DNA of 64,000 bases from UBA3839 sp902776985 (GCA_902776985.1 CACYSD010000007.1:1-64000); one strand, 5' to 3'. Positions 56,188-64,000 are shown, counted from the stretch's first letter. A program made the numbers and translations. The notes: a model not told the origin generated them from the sequence alone.

Positions 56188-57210
56188 TTAATTAAAATCC
56201 ACGAGGATGCGGAATACCTGTCCTGGATTCTGACTCCACCACTGCATAGTCTCCAGAGCTTCCTCTGGACGGACAATCTTGGTGATAAGTTCATCGATAG
56301 GACATGTGCCGCGCTCCAGATAATGAATAACAGCACGGAAGTCAGAAGGCATGGCATTGCGTGAACCGCGGATGTCGAGTTCTTTCTGAACGAAATACTT
56401 GGTCTGGAAGGAAACCTCAGACTTGGCATAACCGATGCAAGTTACACGTCCTGTGAATGCCACTTCGTTTACTGCCATCTGATATGTAGGAACACTTCCC
56501 ACAGCTTCTATCACCACGTCGGGACCAAAACCACCTGTGATTTCACTCAGGCGTGCGTGAACATCCTCGGTCTTGGTGTTGATAACGTAAGTTGCACCCA
56601 TACGTTTAGCGAGTGCCAGCTTCTGATCGTCAATATCTGCTGCAACAACGGTTGCACCACGCATAACGGAACGAACAATCGCCCCCATTCCTACCATTCC
56701 GCAACCTATAACCATAACCACGTCGATGTCAGTAACCTGTGCACGGCTTACAGCATGGAAACCAACTGACATTGGCTCTATCAGAGCACAGTCGCGTGGA
56801 GATAGGTTACCTGCAGGAATGACCTTTTCCCAAGGCAGAACGATATATTCCTGCATGGCTCCGTTGCGCTGAACACCGAGAGTCTCGTTGTGCTGACACG
56901 CATTTACACGTTGGTTACGGCATGATGCGCATTTACCGCAGTTGGTATAAGGGTTGCATGTGACTACCATGCCTGGTTTCAGGGTTTCTGGCACGTCCGC
57001 GCCAACGGCTTCTATCACAGCACCCACTTCATGACCTGGAATCACAGGATTCAGAGCCATGGTGTTGCGCCCCATGAATGTATTGATGTCTGAACCGCAG
57101 AAACCTACATAGCAGAGTTTCAGCAGCACTTCATTGTTGCCCGGAGTACGTGGGCTTTCAACTTCAATGATATTGAGTTCTTGATTGTGAGAAATTTGTA
57201 TAGCTTTCAT
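56188..57210 (-). CDS. Zinc-dependent alcohol/sugar-acid dehydrogenase (MDR family)
   Basis: The 340-residue medium-chain dehydrogenase has catalytic zinc Cys in 'GFCGSDINTFMG', 'PGHEVGAVIEAVGADV', the structural zinc Cys set 'CGKCASCRNQRVNAC', and the Rossmann motif 'VMVIGCGMVGMGAIVR'. 'VINTKTEDVHARLSEITGGF' and 'VVIEAVGSVPTYQMA' follow. The gene lies 20 nt before GH97 in the operon. By context it may oxidise a fucose-derived sugar acid (2-keto-3-deoxy-L-fuconate) or the sugar itself; sequence alone does not decide. Confidence 0.82.
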   Translation of the reverse strand: MKAIQISHNQELNIIEVESPRTPGNNEVLLKLCYVGFCGSDINTFMGRNTMALNPVIPGHEVGAVIEAVGADVPETLKPGMVVTCNPYTNCGKCASCRNQRVNACQHNETLGVQRNGAMQEYIVLPWEKVIPAGNLSPRDCALIEPMSVGFHAVSRAQVTDIDVVMVIGCGMVGMGAIVRSVMRGATVVAADIDDQKLALAKRMGATYVINTKTEDVHARLSEITGGFGPDVVIEAVGSVPTYQMAVNEVAFTGRVTCIGYAKSEVSFQTKYFVQKELDIRGSRNAMPSDFRAVIHYLERGTCPIDELITKIVRPEEALETMQWWSQNPGQVFRILVDFN

Positions 57211-57279
57211 ATTTTAAATTAATAATTAAGAATGAAGAATGAATAATTCATTATAAATTGCAGATTCTTCATTATTTTA

Positions 57280-58161
57280 TTATTCTGACATATTCTTAAT
57301 ATAGGGGAGATCGGGTAGATTCTGGAATCCGTAGAACTGGCGGGCGTTCTCGCCAAGGAAGAGAGTCTTCTCGTCTTCGCTCAGTTCCTTGCTCTTGCTT
57401 ACGAAGTCGTAGGACATTCGGTAAGTTATGGCTGTAATAGTACGTGGATAGTCACTGCCCCACATCAAACGGTCCATGCCGACGAGGTCTGCTGCCTCAC
57501 GAATACGCTTGATGGCTGTGGGGAAGGGATAGAACTCCGGATTGTAAAGCCATGTGATACCGCCTGACTCTACCATCACGTTCTTGCCCTCACGTGCCAG
57601 CAGTACCTGACTGCGGAAAGAATCTGTTGTAGGCATACCGAAGTGACCGATGGCAACTTTCAGCTGTGGACATTCCTGAATAACCTCACGCATCTGTGCT
57701 ATCTGCTTCTCATCGTCGGCAAGACACATGGAGAGAACCATGTTGTTCTCTTCCATAAGCTTGAAGATGGGAAGGAGTTCGGTGAGCGGCTGTGTCATGC
57801 GGTGTCCCGGATAGGCAATACCCTTCAGTCCACGGGCGATGACATCCTTGGCTTCATCGAGATTCCATGCCATTCCCATGCAGAAGAAACGGTCGGGATA
57901 GTTCTTCTGAACTTCTGTGAGATAGTCGTTCTGGCATCCGTCGATAAGTTCCTGAACCACTACTGCTGCATGGACCTGTGCATAGTTCATGTTCGACAGG
58001 AACACCTCAGCGGTGTTTCTGCTATCAATCATGAACGGTGGAAGCATCTGCACCTCCTCATCAAAGAAGATACTGCGTCCGTTCTTCAGCGACAGAATCC
58101 GTTTACCGTCAATCTGAGTGTCCTGCTTCAGCCACAAATGACTGTGTGCATCAATAATCAT
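57280..58161 (-). CDS. Amidohydrolase-superfamily lactonase (putative L-fucono-1,5-lactonase)
   Basis: The 293-residue Amidohydro_2-type TIM barrel has 'MIIDAHSHLWLKQDTQIDGK' (metal HxH), 'AAVVVQELIDGCQNDYLTEV', 'GMAWNLDEAKDVIARGLKGI', 'LKVAIGHFGMPTTDSF' (metal His), and 'MDRLMWGSDYPRTITAITYR' (catalytic Asp). Such proteins hydrolyse sugar lactones. Adjacent aldo-keto reductase, mutarotase and FucP-like permease genes point to L-fucono-lactone. An AT-rich AATGAAGAAT-type intergenic repeat (57214-57275) precedes the ADH. Confidence 0.82.
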   Translation of the reverse strand: MIIDAHSHLWLKQDTQIDGKRILSLKNGRSIFFDEEVQMLPPFMIDSRNTAEVFLSNMNYAQVHAAVVVQELIDGCQNDYLTEVQKNYPDRFFCMGMAWNLDEAKDVIARGLKGIAYPGHRMTQPLTELLPIFKLMEENNMVLSMCLADDEKQIAQMREVIQECPQLKVAIGHFGMPTTDSFRSQVLLAREGKNVMVESGGITWLYNPEFYPFPTAIKRIREAADLVGMDRLMWGSDYPRTITAITYRMSYDFVSKSKELSEDEKTLFLGENARQFYGFQNLPDLPYIKNMSE

Positions 58162-58183
58162 AACTGTGAATTTTTGAACCTTT

Positions 58184-58225
58184 GAACTTCTTAAACTTCT
58201 TGAACTTCTTGAACTTCTTGAACTA
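58184..58225 (-). repeat. Tandem 9-bp units (GAACTTCTT)
   Basis: Four GAACTTCTT-type units lie between the reductase and lactonase genes; the last one contains the reductase TAG. It is the same AT-rich word family as the 8-mers at 20538, 34185 and 38806, with a period of nine. Confidence 0.75.
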
Positions 58226-59173
58226 AGAGTTAGCCCATGTTACACGTTGTTGGTCACCGATAATCTTCTTCACTTCATCAACCAGTTGCCAGTCTGGTTC
58301 TTCATTTGCCCATTCAATGTTGCGACGGACATTCACTGGATTGGCAGAAGAGAAGAGTGTGGATGCTATGCGAGGATTGCTGACGCTGAACTGAACAGCC
58401 AGTTTCTCGATAGGATAGCCCTTCTGATTGCAGAATTCAGCTGCACGTTGGCATGCTTCTACCAATGGTTTTGGTGCAGGGTGCCATGCTGGAACTCCAC
58501 GCTGAGAGAGAAGACCCATGGACAGCGGTGAAGCATTGACAATACCTATGCCTCTTTGCTCGAAGAATTCGAGATAGTCAGTGAGTGCGTCATCGTTGAG
58601 TGTGTAGTGGCAGAAGTTGAGTATGCTCTCAACCACACCTGGTTCACTATGTTCAATAACCCATTTCAGGTTATCAAGCTGCAAGTCAGTGATTCCGACA
58701 TGTCCAACCACACCTTTCTTGCGGAGTTCCACGAGAGCAGGCAGGGTTTCGTCAACCACCTTCTGCAGTCCGCCAGGTAGAGCGGCCTGGAATTCTATGT
58801 CATGAACATTGATGAGGTCGATGAAGTCAATTCCCAGACGTTCCATACTCTCGTAAACACTGTCTGTAACTCGTTTTGCAGAGTAGTCCCAGGTGTTCAC
58901 ACCGTCTTTGCCGTAACGGCCGACCTTGGTGCTGAGGAAATACTTGTCGCGTGGAATACGGCGCAATGCCTTGCCAAGCACTGTCTCTGCCTTGTAATGT
59001 CCGTAGTAGGGACTTACGTCAATGAAATTGATACCACCTTCGATAGCAGCTTCAACTGCTTCGAAACTTTCATTCTCTTTAGTTTCGCGGAAAACACTGC
59101 CAAGTGAAGACGCACCGAAACTGATGTGGGAAATTTTCATCCCGGTTTTTCCTAATTCTGTGTAACGCATCAT
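58223..59173 (-). CDS. Aldo/keto reductase (L-fucose/L-galactose dehydrogenase-like)
   Basis: I chose the ATG at 59173 (MMRYTELGKTGMKISHISFG); the frame upstream to 59302 only reads through an inserted repeat (KTPSKSPKGEDFE). The protein has about 316 residues. AKR features: Asp/Tyr/Lys/His catalytic set in 'NFIDVSPYYGHYKAETVLGK' (D-x4-Y), 'KYFLSTKVGRYGKDG', 'DFIDLINVHDIEFQAALPGG'. The close match is to L-galactose/D-arabinose/L-fucose dehydrogenases of AKR type. It would oxidise fucose to fuconolactone, the substrate of the neighbouring lactonase. Confidence 0.82.
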   Translation of the reverse strand: MMRYTELGKTGMKISHISFGASSLGSVFRETKENESFEAVEAAIEGGINFIDVSPYYGHYKAETVLGKALRRIPRDKYFLSTKVGRYGKDGVNTWDYSAKRVTDSVYESMERLGIDFIDLINVHDIEFQAALPGGLQKVVDETLPALVELRKKGVVGHVGITDLQLDNLKWVIEHSEPGVVESILNFCHYTLNDDALTDYLEFFEQRGIGIVNASPLSMGLLSQRGVPAWHPAPKPLVEACQRAAEFCNQKGYPIEKLAVQFSVSNPRIASTLFSSANPVNVRRNIEWANEEPDWQLVDEVKKIIGDQQRVTWANS

Positions 59174-59222
59174 TATATTTTGCAATTTTACAATTTTACA
59201 ATTTAATCCATCCGGTTGTTCA

Positions 59223-59255
59223 AAGTCCTCCCCCTTGGGGGATTTAGAGGGGGTC
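59223..59255. repeat. Dispersed repeat, second subtype
   Basis: AAGTCCTCCCCCTTGGGGGA then TTTAGAGGGGGTC has the perfect TCCCCCTTGGGGGA palindrome. It sits between the mutarotase and reductase genes and matches the subtype at 43632-43662 in inverted orientation. Confidence 0.7.
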
Positions 59256-59265
59256 TTTTGGGTCT

Positions 59266-59640
59266 TTAATACAACCTGAACATCCTTTCCATCTGCTGCC
59301 ATTTCTCATCGCTGCGGGCAGATTTGTCTTTGCCTTGGAAGGCAGCAACGAAAGCTTCCCATTCAGCCTGACGAGGCTGTGTGGAAAGGCGAAGCATGGC
59401 TTCTGACCAGTTAAAGTCCGCAGGAGTGTCAACAATCATTACTATGTGATTCTGGAGAATATAGATTTCCATTTCCAGAATTCCCACTTCTCTTATGCCA
59501 TCACGGATTTCCTTCCAATGATGTTCCTCGGAGTGCCAGTAGCGGTACTTCTCAATCAGCTCAGGATTGTTGGAGATATCCATGAACTGAACATAACGTT
59601 TGATTTTCCCGTCAGATATTGTTTGTATGTATCCTTCCAT
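59266..59640 (-). CDS. L-rhamnose/L-fucose mutarotase (RhaM family)
   Basis: The 124-residue dimeric alpha-beta-barrel-type protein has 'IKRYVQFMDISNNPELIEKY' and 'YWHSEEHHWKEIRDGIREVG' (the family has YxxxHxxxWPEI), then 'ILEMEIYILQNHIVMIVDTP'. It interconverts sugar anomers. The position next to the FucP-like permease suggests fucose or rhamnose. Two nucleotides separate it from the permease stop codon. Confidence 0.85.
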   Translation of the reverse strand: MEGYIQTISDGKIKRYVQFMDISNNPELIEKYRYWHSEEHHWKEIRDGIREVGILEMEIYILQNHIVMIVDTPADFNWSEAMLRLSTQPRQAEWEAFVAAFQGKDKSARSDEKWQQMERMFRLY

Positions 59641-59642
59641 CT

Positions 59643-60905
59643 TTATGCCTTGCTTAATAACTTACGATATTTCAAACCATACCATGCGCATACAGCGAAA
59701 CAGATTAGTGGAACTACGTATGCAATCTGGTAGATTTGCTCGTTCTGGTGCATGATGTAAGCTGTAAGTTGTGGAACACAGGCATTTCCTACAATAGCCA
59801 TGACGAGGAATGAAGAACCGGATTTTGTTTGCTCACCAAGTCCCTGCAGAGCGAGAGAGAACTGAGTGGGGTAGATGATTGACATAAAGAACGATACAGC
59901 AAGCATGGCATAGAGTCCTACGTAGCCTCCGGTACTCATAATGACAATGCAAAGCACCATATTGACTGTGGCATAGACGGTGAGCATCCGTTCAGGAGCA
60001 AAGCGCACCATCAGCAGTGTGCCTATCCAGCGTCCAACGAGGAAAGCGAGCATGTATAGACCGAAGAATGTGGTTGCGGTCTCTTCGCTTATTCCGGCGT
60101 AAGTGCTGCAATACACAAGGAAAAGACTGTTAATAGCAGTTTGTCCTCCGTTGTAGAAGAACTGTGCGATAACACCCCAGCGCAGGTGGGGCTTCTTCAG
60201 TATTGAGAAGTCGATGAGTTTCTTCTTTGCACCGCTCTTAGCCTTTTCATCCTGTTCCTCGTCACCAACCTTGGGCAGTTTTACCCAGAACAGAACCACA
60301 GCCACGGTGATAAGCACTATTGCCAGCAGAAGGTAGGGAACTTTCATGGAATCGGTCTCAACCTGGATATATCCTTCCCATCCGCCTGGGTAGTCAACAG
60401 GCAGAGTGTCGCGCTCGTAAGTCTCTCCGCTAAGCACGAGCTTGCTGAGGAACATAGCAGAAATGAATGCGCCAAGTCCGTTGAACGACTGTGCGAGGTT
60501 GAGTCTGCGGGGAGCAGATTGAGCATCGCCAAGTACGGTTACGTATGGATTTGCTGCTGTTTCGAGGAAACACATTCCTGTGGCAATGACGAACAATACA
60601 CAAAGATAAACTCCATAGCTCTTCACTTCAGTTGCAGGGAAGAACAGAAGTCCGCCTGCTGCAGCGATAAGAAGTCCGGTGATGATTCCCACCCGGTAGC
60701 TGTAGCGACGCATGAACATGGCAATAGGAATCGGACAGATGAAGTAAGCAAGCCAGTAGGCGCTTTCTGTGAATGAAGCTTCAAAAGTGTTCAGTTCACA
60801 TGTTTTCATCAGTTGTCTGATCATTGTTGGCAGCAGGTTGCTGCTTATGGCCCATAGAAAAAACAGACAGAAGATAAGTCCGAGGGCTAAAGTGTTCTTT
60901 TTCAT
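59643..60905 (-). CDS. fucP: FucP-like sugar/H+ symporter (MFS)
   Basis: The 420-residue, 12-TM permease begins 'LALGLIFCLFFLWAISSNLL' and continues with 'PIPIAMFMRRYSYRVGIITG' and 'CFLETAANPYVTVLGDAQSA', the FucP hallmark 'ETAANPY', and 'LNLAQSFNGLGAFISAMFLS'. 'ERDTLPVDYPGGWEGYIQVE' is the central periplasmic loop. The C-terminal half shows 'NGGQTAINSLFLVYC' and 'SGSSFLVMAIVGNACVPQLT'. It probably imports L-fucose. It is the first gene of the minus-strand operon; its -7 element is at 60948-60956. Confidence 0.88.
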   Translation of the reverse strand: MKKNTLALGLIFCLFFLWAISSNLLPTMIRQLMKTCELNTFEASFTESAYWLAYFICPIPIAMFMRRYSYRVGIITGLLIAAAGGLLFFPATEVKSYGVYLCVLFVIATGMCFLETAANPYVTVLGDAQSAPRRLNLAQSFNGLGAFISAMFLSKLVLSGETYERDTLPVDYPGGWEGYIQVETDSMKVPYLLLAIVLITVAVVLFWVKLPKVGDEEQDEKAKSGAKKKLIDFSILKKPHLRWGVIAQFFYNGGQTAINSLFLVYCSTYAGISEETATTFFGLYMLAFLVGRWIGTLLMVRFAPERMLTVYATVNMVLCIVIMSTGGYVGLYAMLAVSFFMSIIYPTQFSLALQGLGEQTKSGSSFLVMAIVGNACVPQLTAYIMHQNEQIYQIAYVVPLICFAVCAWYGLKYRKLLSKA

Positions 60906-60947
60906 TTAACTTGCAGTGTTATATTAGTTTTTCTTTTTTTGTTTACT

Positions 60948-60956
60948 GCAAAGTTA
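60948..60956 (-). promoter_or_regulatory. -7 promoter element of the fucP operon
   Basis: Minus-strand TAACTTTGC, 43 nt before the ATG. A -33 TTTG at ideal spacing was not found. Confidence 0.55.
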
Positions 60957-61054
60957 TAAATCCTCTCCTTTTTCTTATATTATTATATGTGCTTTTTATA
61001 GGACAAAATTGATATTAATTATAAAAAGAAACAAAGTAGAAAGAAAGTGTTACA

Positions 61055-61100
61055 AAACAGCAAGTTCCGAGAACCCTGTAATTCCCGGAACTTGCTGTTT
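61055..61100. terminator. Perfect 15-bp hairpin between fucP and trpS regions
   Basis: AAACAGCAAGTTCCG (61055-61069) pairs with CGGAACTTGCTGTTT (61086-61100) around GAGAACCCTGTAATTC. It terminates trpS, which reads on the minus strand. Confidence 0.85.
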
Positions 61101-61106
61101 CTTTAT

Positions 61107-61150
61107 GTCGTTATATCGTATTGACGTTATAACGTGATATCGTTATTTCG
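61107..61150. repeat. CG-punctuated AT-rich repeat
   Basis: TCGTTATATCGTATTGACG then TTATAACGTGATATCG. ATATCGTATTGACG resembles ATATCGTAATGACG at 25783 (one mismatch); other words recur at 23277. Confidence 0.55.
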
Positions 61151-61157
61151 AAGATTC

Positions 61158-62147
61158 TTAATAAACTCTGAATCCAATTGTTTTGCGAACTTCACGCAGT
61201 GTGGCTGCAGCGCTTTCGCGAGCTTTCTCTGCACCCATCTTTGCGATGCGGTCAAGACGTTCCTTGTCGGAAGAGAACTCCAGAATGCGTTCACGGATAG
61301 GGTTCAGTGTCTGAACCATGTCCTCTGCAAGCTGCTTCTTCATGTCACCATAGCGAAGAGTGCAGTCGTTCCATTTCTCATCGAAATAGGCAACAGTCTC
61401 AGGCTTCGACACGATACTCATCATGGTGAAGAGGTTCTGAATTACTTCAGGCTTTGGTGAGTTTGGCTCCTGTGGACCGTTGTCGGTAACTGCGCGCATC
61501 ACTTTCTTGCGGACAACCTTCTCGTCGTCGCAGAGATAGATGCAGTTGCCGTCGCTCTTGCCCATCTTTCCGCTGCCGTCAAGTCCGGGAACTTTCAGTG
61601 CGTCGCCACCGAAGTAGTAGTTCTGTGGTTCAGGGAAGAGTTCTGTCTTATAGATATTGTTGAAACGACGTGCGCATTTACGTGCCATTTCCATATTCTG
61701 CTCCTGGTCCTTACCTACTGGAACCCATTTTGCACGGTGCTGAAGAATGTCGGCAGCCATGAGGGTGGGGTAGGTGAACAAACCAGCGTTCACGTTATCG
61801 GGTTGTTGACGTGCTTTCTCCTTGAACGTAGTTACGCGTCCCAGTTCACCGAGATAGGTGTTCATGTTGAAATACAGATACAATTCGATGGTTTCTGGAA
61901 CATCGCTCTGTACGTAGATGGTTGCTTTCTCCGGGTCTATTCCGCAAGCAAGATACTCGGCAAGGATTGTGCGAGCCGAATTTTGTATGTTTTCAGGAGT
62001 TGGGTGTGTAGTCAGTGAATGCCAGTCGGCAATGAAGAAAAAGCAATTGTATTCTTCCTGCATTTTCACAAAACTACGAACTGCTCCGTAGTAATTTCCG
62101 AGGTGAAGGTTTCCTGTTGGGCGTATGCCACTAAGAACTATATCCAT
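61158..62147 (-). CDS. trpS: Tryptophanyl-tRNA synthetase
   Basis: The 329-residue class Ic synthetase is of normal length. The ATP motif is HLGN (GNLHLGNYYGAV, equivalent to HIGH), followed by 'FFIADWHSLTT', 'PTLMAADILQHRAKWVPVGK', 'DQEQNMEMARKCARRFN', and the second signature 'DGSGKMGKSDGNCIYL' (KMSKS-like KMGKS). It charges tRNA-Trp. A hairpin with T tract in the leader (62183-62206) suggests attenuation. Confidence 0.95.
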   Translation of the reverse strand: MDIVLSGIRPTGNLHLGNYYGAVRSFVKMQEEYNCFFFIADWHSLTTHPTPENIQNSARTILAEYLACGIDPEKATIYVQSDVPETIELYLYFNMNTYLGELGRVTTFKEKARQQPDNVNAGLFTYPTLMAADILQHRAKWVPVGKDQEQNMEMARKCARRFNNIYKTELFPEPQNYYFGGDALKVPGLDGSGKMGKSDGNCIYLCDDEKVVRKKVMRAVTDNGPQEPNSPKPEVIQNLFTMMSIVSKPETVAYFDEKWNDCTLRYGDMKKQLAEDMVQTLNPIRERILEFSSDKERLDRIAKMGAEKARESAAATLREVRKTIGFRVY

Positions 62148-62182
62148 TCCAATTATGAATTATGAATTTTGAATTATGAATT

Positions 62183-62206
62183 AAAAAAAACACCTCATTG
62201 GTGTTT
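62183..62206 (-). promoter_or_regulatory. Attenuator-like hairpin in the trpS leader
   Basis: On the minus strand AAACACC and GGTGTTT pair around AATGA, followed by eight T (the plus-strand A run at 62183-62190). It lies between the -7 element (62215-62223) and the ATG (62147). The leader is only ~70 nt, so a classical T-box is not present. Confidence 0.5.
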
Positions 62207-62214
62207 ATTTCATT

Positions 62215-62223
62215 GCAAAGTTA
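62215..62223 (-). promoter_or_regulatory. -7 promoter element of trpS
   Basis: Minus-strand TAACTTTGC. The first transcribed bases would run into the attenuator-like hairpin. Confidence 0.55.
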
Positions 62224-62285
62224 CGACAAAATCTCAATTTATACGATAATTTGCCTGATATTTTCACAAAAAGCAAAAAAAGCAT

Positions 62286-62293
62286 TATCTTTG
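62286..62293 (+). promoter_or_regulatory. -7 promoter element of cls
   Basis: TATCTTTG then C. The leader of ~85 nt contains a dispersed GC-rich repeat (62337-62378) just before the ATG. Confidence 0.5.
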
Positions 62294-62336
62294 CCTGCTA
62301 AGAAGCTTTTATGTTTTCTTTTTCTTCCCGTATGGG

Positions 62337-62378
62337 GTAACTACTCCCCTCCATACAGGGAGGGGTAAGGGGGGCTGT
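62337..62378. repeat. Dispersed GC-rich repeat in the cls leader
   Basis: GTAACTACTCCCCTCCATAC then AGGGAGGGGTAAGGGGGG is a right-end-type copy, ending 6 nt before the ATG at 62385. It could fold over the ribosome-entry region. Confidence 0.75.
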
Positions 62379-62384
62379 TTTAAT

Positions 62385-63809
62385 ATGACAATACTTAACT
62401 GGACAATCCTGGTTCTCTACATTATAATTGTAGTCGGAACAATGTTGACGGTACTCCTTGAGAACCGCCAGCCAGCTAAGACTATGGCATGGCTTTTGGT
62501 CCTGGCGTTTGTCCCGGTTGTCGGAATTATTCTCTATATCTTCTTTGGTCAGAACATCCGTAAGGAGTTTATCATCAATCGCCATACCATGGACCGTATG
62601 ACGCGGAAAGCCATGCTGGAGGTAGCTCCAAAGAAGGATTCTCCACTCATAGAACGTCATCAGACTCTCATGCGCCTTTTTGCAAACCAGAGTTTTGCTC
62701 TTCCGATGAAGAACAACGAAGTGGAGTTCTATACTCAGGGCAAAACATTTTTCCCTGTACTGAAGGAAACACTTCGTAATGCACGCCATCACATCCACCT
62801 TTCTACATATATCATAGAGAACGACCCACTTGGCAACTCCTTTGCCGATGTGCTTATCGAACGTGCACAGGCTGGTGTTGAGGTACGTGTCATCTATGAT
62901 GATGTAGGTTGCTGGAAAGTCCGCGGAAAGTTCTTCAAGCGAATGAAGAAGGCAGGAGTGGATATCCGCCCGTTCATGCCAGTGCACTTCCCTATGCTTA
63001 CTGGAAAAATCAACTACCGCAACCACCGCAAGATATGTGTGGTTGACGGACAGGTGGGATTTATCGGAGGCATGAATATAGCTCAGCGCTATCTGGAAGG
63101 AACAAAACGAGGTCCGTGGCGTGATACCCACCTCAAGGTGGTCGGTGATCAGGTGCATGCCATGCAGCGCACTTTCCTTGAAGACTGGTACTTCGTCAGC
63201 AGATCGTTGCTTTCAGATCAGAAATACTATCCGCCATCACTATCCGCCGTCAAGAACGACTGTGTGGCACAGATAGTGACCAGCAGTCCTACATCGCAGT
63301 GGGCAAGTATCATGCAGGGATATGTGAGGATACTGCTCGAGGCACGCCATTATGTCTATATGGAGACACCATATTTTCTGCCGACCGATCCAGTCCTCTT
63401 CGCTATGCGTACGGCAGCACTGTCGGGCGTGGATGTACGACTGATGATACCTCGTCATGGTGATGCCAAAATTGTGGAATGGGCAAGCCGCTCATTCCTA
63501 CCACAAGTGCTCAGGGCTGGAGTTAAGGTGTATTTCTACGAAGACGGATTCAACCACTCCAAGCTTCTTGTGTGTGATGACTGTATCTGCACCTGCGGTT
63601 CAACTAATCTCGATTTCCGCAGTTTTGAGAATAACTTCGAAGCGAATATGTTTATTTATGACGAAGCTGCTGCTCTGCAAGTCAAACGGATCTTCAGTGA
63701 GGATCAGCATCACTGTACCTTGATTAAATCAGAGCAGAACCTCTTCCGCCGTCCGTTCTTGCACCGCTTCGTAGAGAGTTTCTTCCGCCTGCTTTCACCT
63801 CTGCTTTAA
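62385..63809 (+). CDS. cls: Cardiolipin synthase
   Basis: The 474-residue PLD-superfamily membrane enzyme has two N-terminal TM segments (residues ~3-25 and ~32-55; 'MAWLLVLAFVPVVGIILYIF'). First HKD motif 'NHRKICVVDGQVGFIGGMNI', second 'NHSKLLVCDDCICTCGSTNL'. 'HHIHLSTYIIENDPLGNSFA' and 'METPYFLPTDPVLFAM' are family patterns. It makes cardiolipin from two phosphatidylglycerols (or an equivalent). The ATG follows a repeat copy; a pair of hairpins lies downstream. Confidence 0.93.
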   Translation: MTILNWTILVLYIIIVVGTMLTVLLENRQPAKTMAWLLVLAFVPVVGIILYIFFGQNIRKEFIINRHTMDRMTRKAMLEVAPKKDSPLIERHQTLMRLFANQSFALPMKNNEVEFYTQGKTFFPVLKETLRNARHHIHLSTYIIENDPLGNSFADVLIERAQAGVEVRVIYDDVGCWKVRGKFFKRMKKAGVDIRPFMPVHFPMLTGKINYRNHRKICVVDGQVGFIGGMNIAQRYLEGTKRGPWRDTHLKVVGDQVHAMQRTFLEDWYFVSRSLLSDQKYYPPSLSAVKNDCVAQIVTSSPTSQWASIMQGYVRILLEARHYVYMETPYFLPTDPVLFAMRTAALSGVDVRLMIPRHGDAKIVEWASRSFLPQVLRAGVKVYFYEDGFNHSKLLVCDDCICTCGSTNLDFRSFENNFEANMFIYDEAAALQVKRIFSEDQHHCTLIKSEQNLFRRPFLHRFVESFFRLLSPLL

Positions 63810-63853
63810 ATGCCATTTTCCCCTACTTAATACCTTTACGGAAACAATAACAA

Positions 63854-63917
63854 AAAAACACCACAGTGTTTTTGAAAAAATACTGTGGAGAATTTTAAAA
63901 AACACCGTGGTGTTTTT
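63854..63917. terminator. Tandem hairpins after cls
   Basis: AAAAACAC/GTGTTTTT (63854-63873) and AAAAACACC-GT-GGTGTTTTT (63898-63917), both with T tails and readable on either strand, so they can serve cls and the minus-strand gene beyond. Confidence 0.8.
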
Positions 63918-63960
63918 CTGACAAAACTTAACCGACGATTTTCAAACAGAAAAACTCACG

Positions 63961-64000
63961 TTATTTGAGGAATTTGCGGAGTTGGTTCAGGTATTCTTTC
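63961..64000 (-). CDS. C-terminal tip of a gene running off the right edge
   Basis: The minus strand reads KEYLNQLRKFLK then TAA (stop at 63961-63963). The preceding hairpins fit a convergent gene end. Only twelve codons are present, so no product can be named. Confidence 0.4.
   Translation of the reverse strand, partial: KEYLNQLRKFLK

Noticed and set aside
59174..59302. 43-residue N-terminal extension of the aldo/keto reductase
   Set aside because: It is translated from a GC-rich repeat and AT-rich spacer and overlaps the mutarotase gene; aldo/keto reductases normally start at the MRYTELGKTG region.
62183..62223. T-box riboswitch upstream of trpS
   Set aside because: The leader is about 70 nt and lacks the T-box sequence and specifier stem.

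Overview
The window looks like chromosomal DNA of a Bacteroidales bacterium, most likely Prevotella or a close relative. The evidence is the recurring Bacteroidetes promoter signature (TTTG about 19-21 nt before TAnnTTTG), the absence of clear Shine-Dalgarno sites at most genes, type IX-like C-terminal tails (xDLxGRKVxKPxxGxYIVNxKK), BspA leucine-rich repeats, DUF4468, GH97 and CotH/lamin-tail secreted proteins, and an aryl-acetate/indolepyruvate oxidoreductase operon. These assignments come from reading the translations by eye; no database search was possible.

Layout. 1-1250: decayed gene fragments and hairpins. 1255-7149: an AT-rich accessory block of lipoproteins, an FGE-sulfatase-fold protein between two related small lipoproteins, and a BspA-type LRR protein. 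7248-16501: ABC-F ATPase, M13 peptidase lipoprotein, metA, a U32 protein, a zinc-ribbon membrane lipoprotein and an Acetyltransf_6 protein, convergent with an ATP-grasp gene (16498-17664). 17979-20537: ilvE, trmB and a nitrilase. 20604-30645: a long co-directional block with iorA, a DUF559 nuclease gene, iorB, an aminotransferase, a porin, a sodium symporter, two phenylacetate-CoA ligases and an ACT protein, which fits salvage or fermentation of aromatic amino-acid carbon skeletons. tRNA-Asp follows. 31066-34955: LicD, GT4 and GT9 surface-glycan genes plus MTA/SAH nucleosidase. 34956-38895: an AT-rich, structure-rich region with a candidate small RNA, a secreted protein whose signal peptide is out of frame across a 10-G tract, and a small peptide gene. 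38896-45325: a histidine-phosphatase/esterase fusion, an outer-membrane porin, DUF4468 and mazG. 45528-51693: an M6 protease and a 1482-residue CotH/lamin-tail protein. 51700-52370: a candidate structured RNA and tRNA-Ser with an inverted copy of its 3' end. 52367-54178: kinase-FGE fusion. 54272-60905: GH97 and an L-fucose-type catabolic cluster. 61158-63809: trpS and cardiolipin synthase.

The most striking element is a dispersed GC-rich repeat of about 44 bp (GACCCTCCCCC...GGGGAGTANTTAC). It occurs singly at many gene ends. In three places it forms an inverted pair: once around a 131-residue DUF559 (PD-(D/E)XK, Vsr-like) nuclease gene inserted between iorA and iorB (499 bp), and twice around short spacers (129 and 128 bp). 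This has the layout of a minimal autonomous element with MITE-like derivatives. Copies supply stop codons or in-frame peptides to iorA, iorB, mazG and the ABC-F gene, and probably supplied the start of the second PaaK. I know of no published description of it as a mobile system, but I could not search for one.
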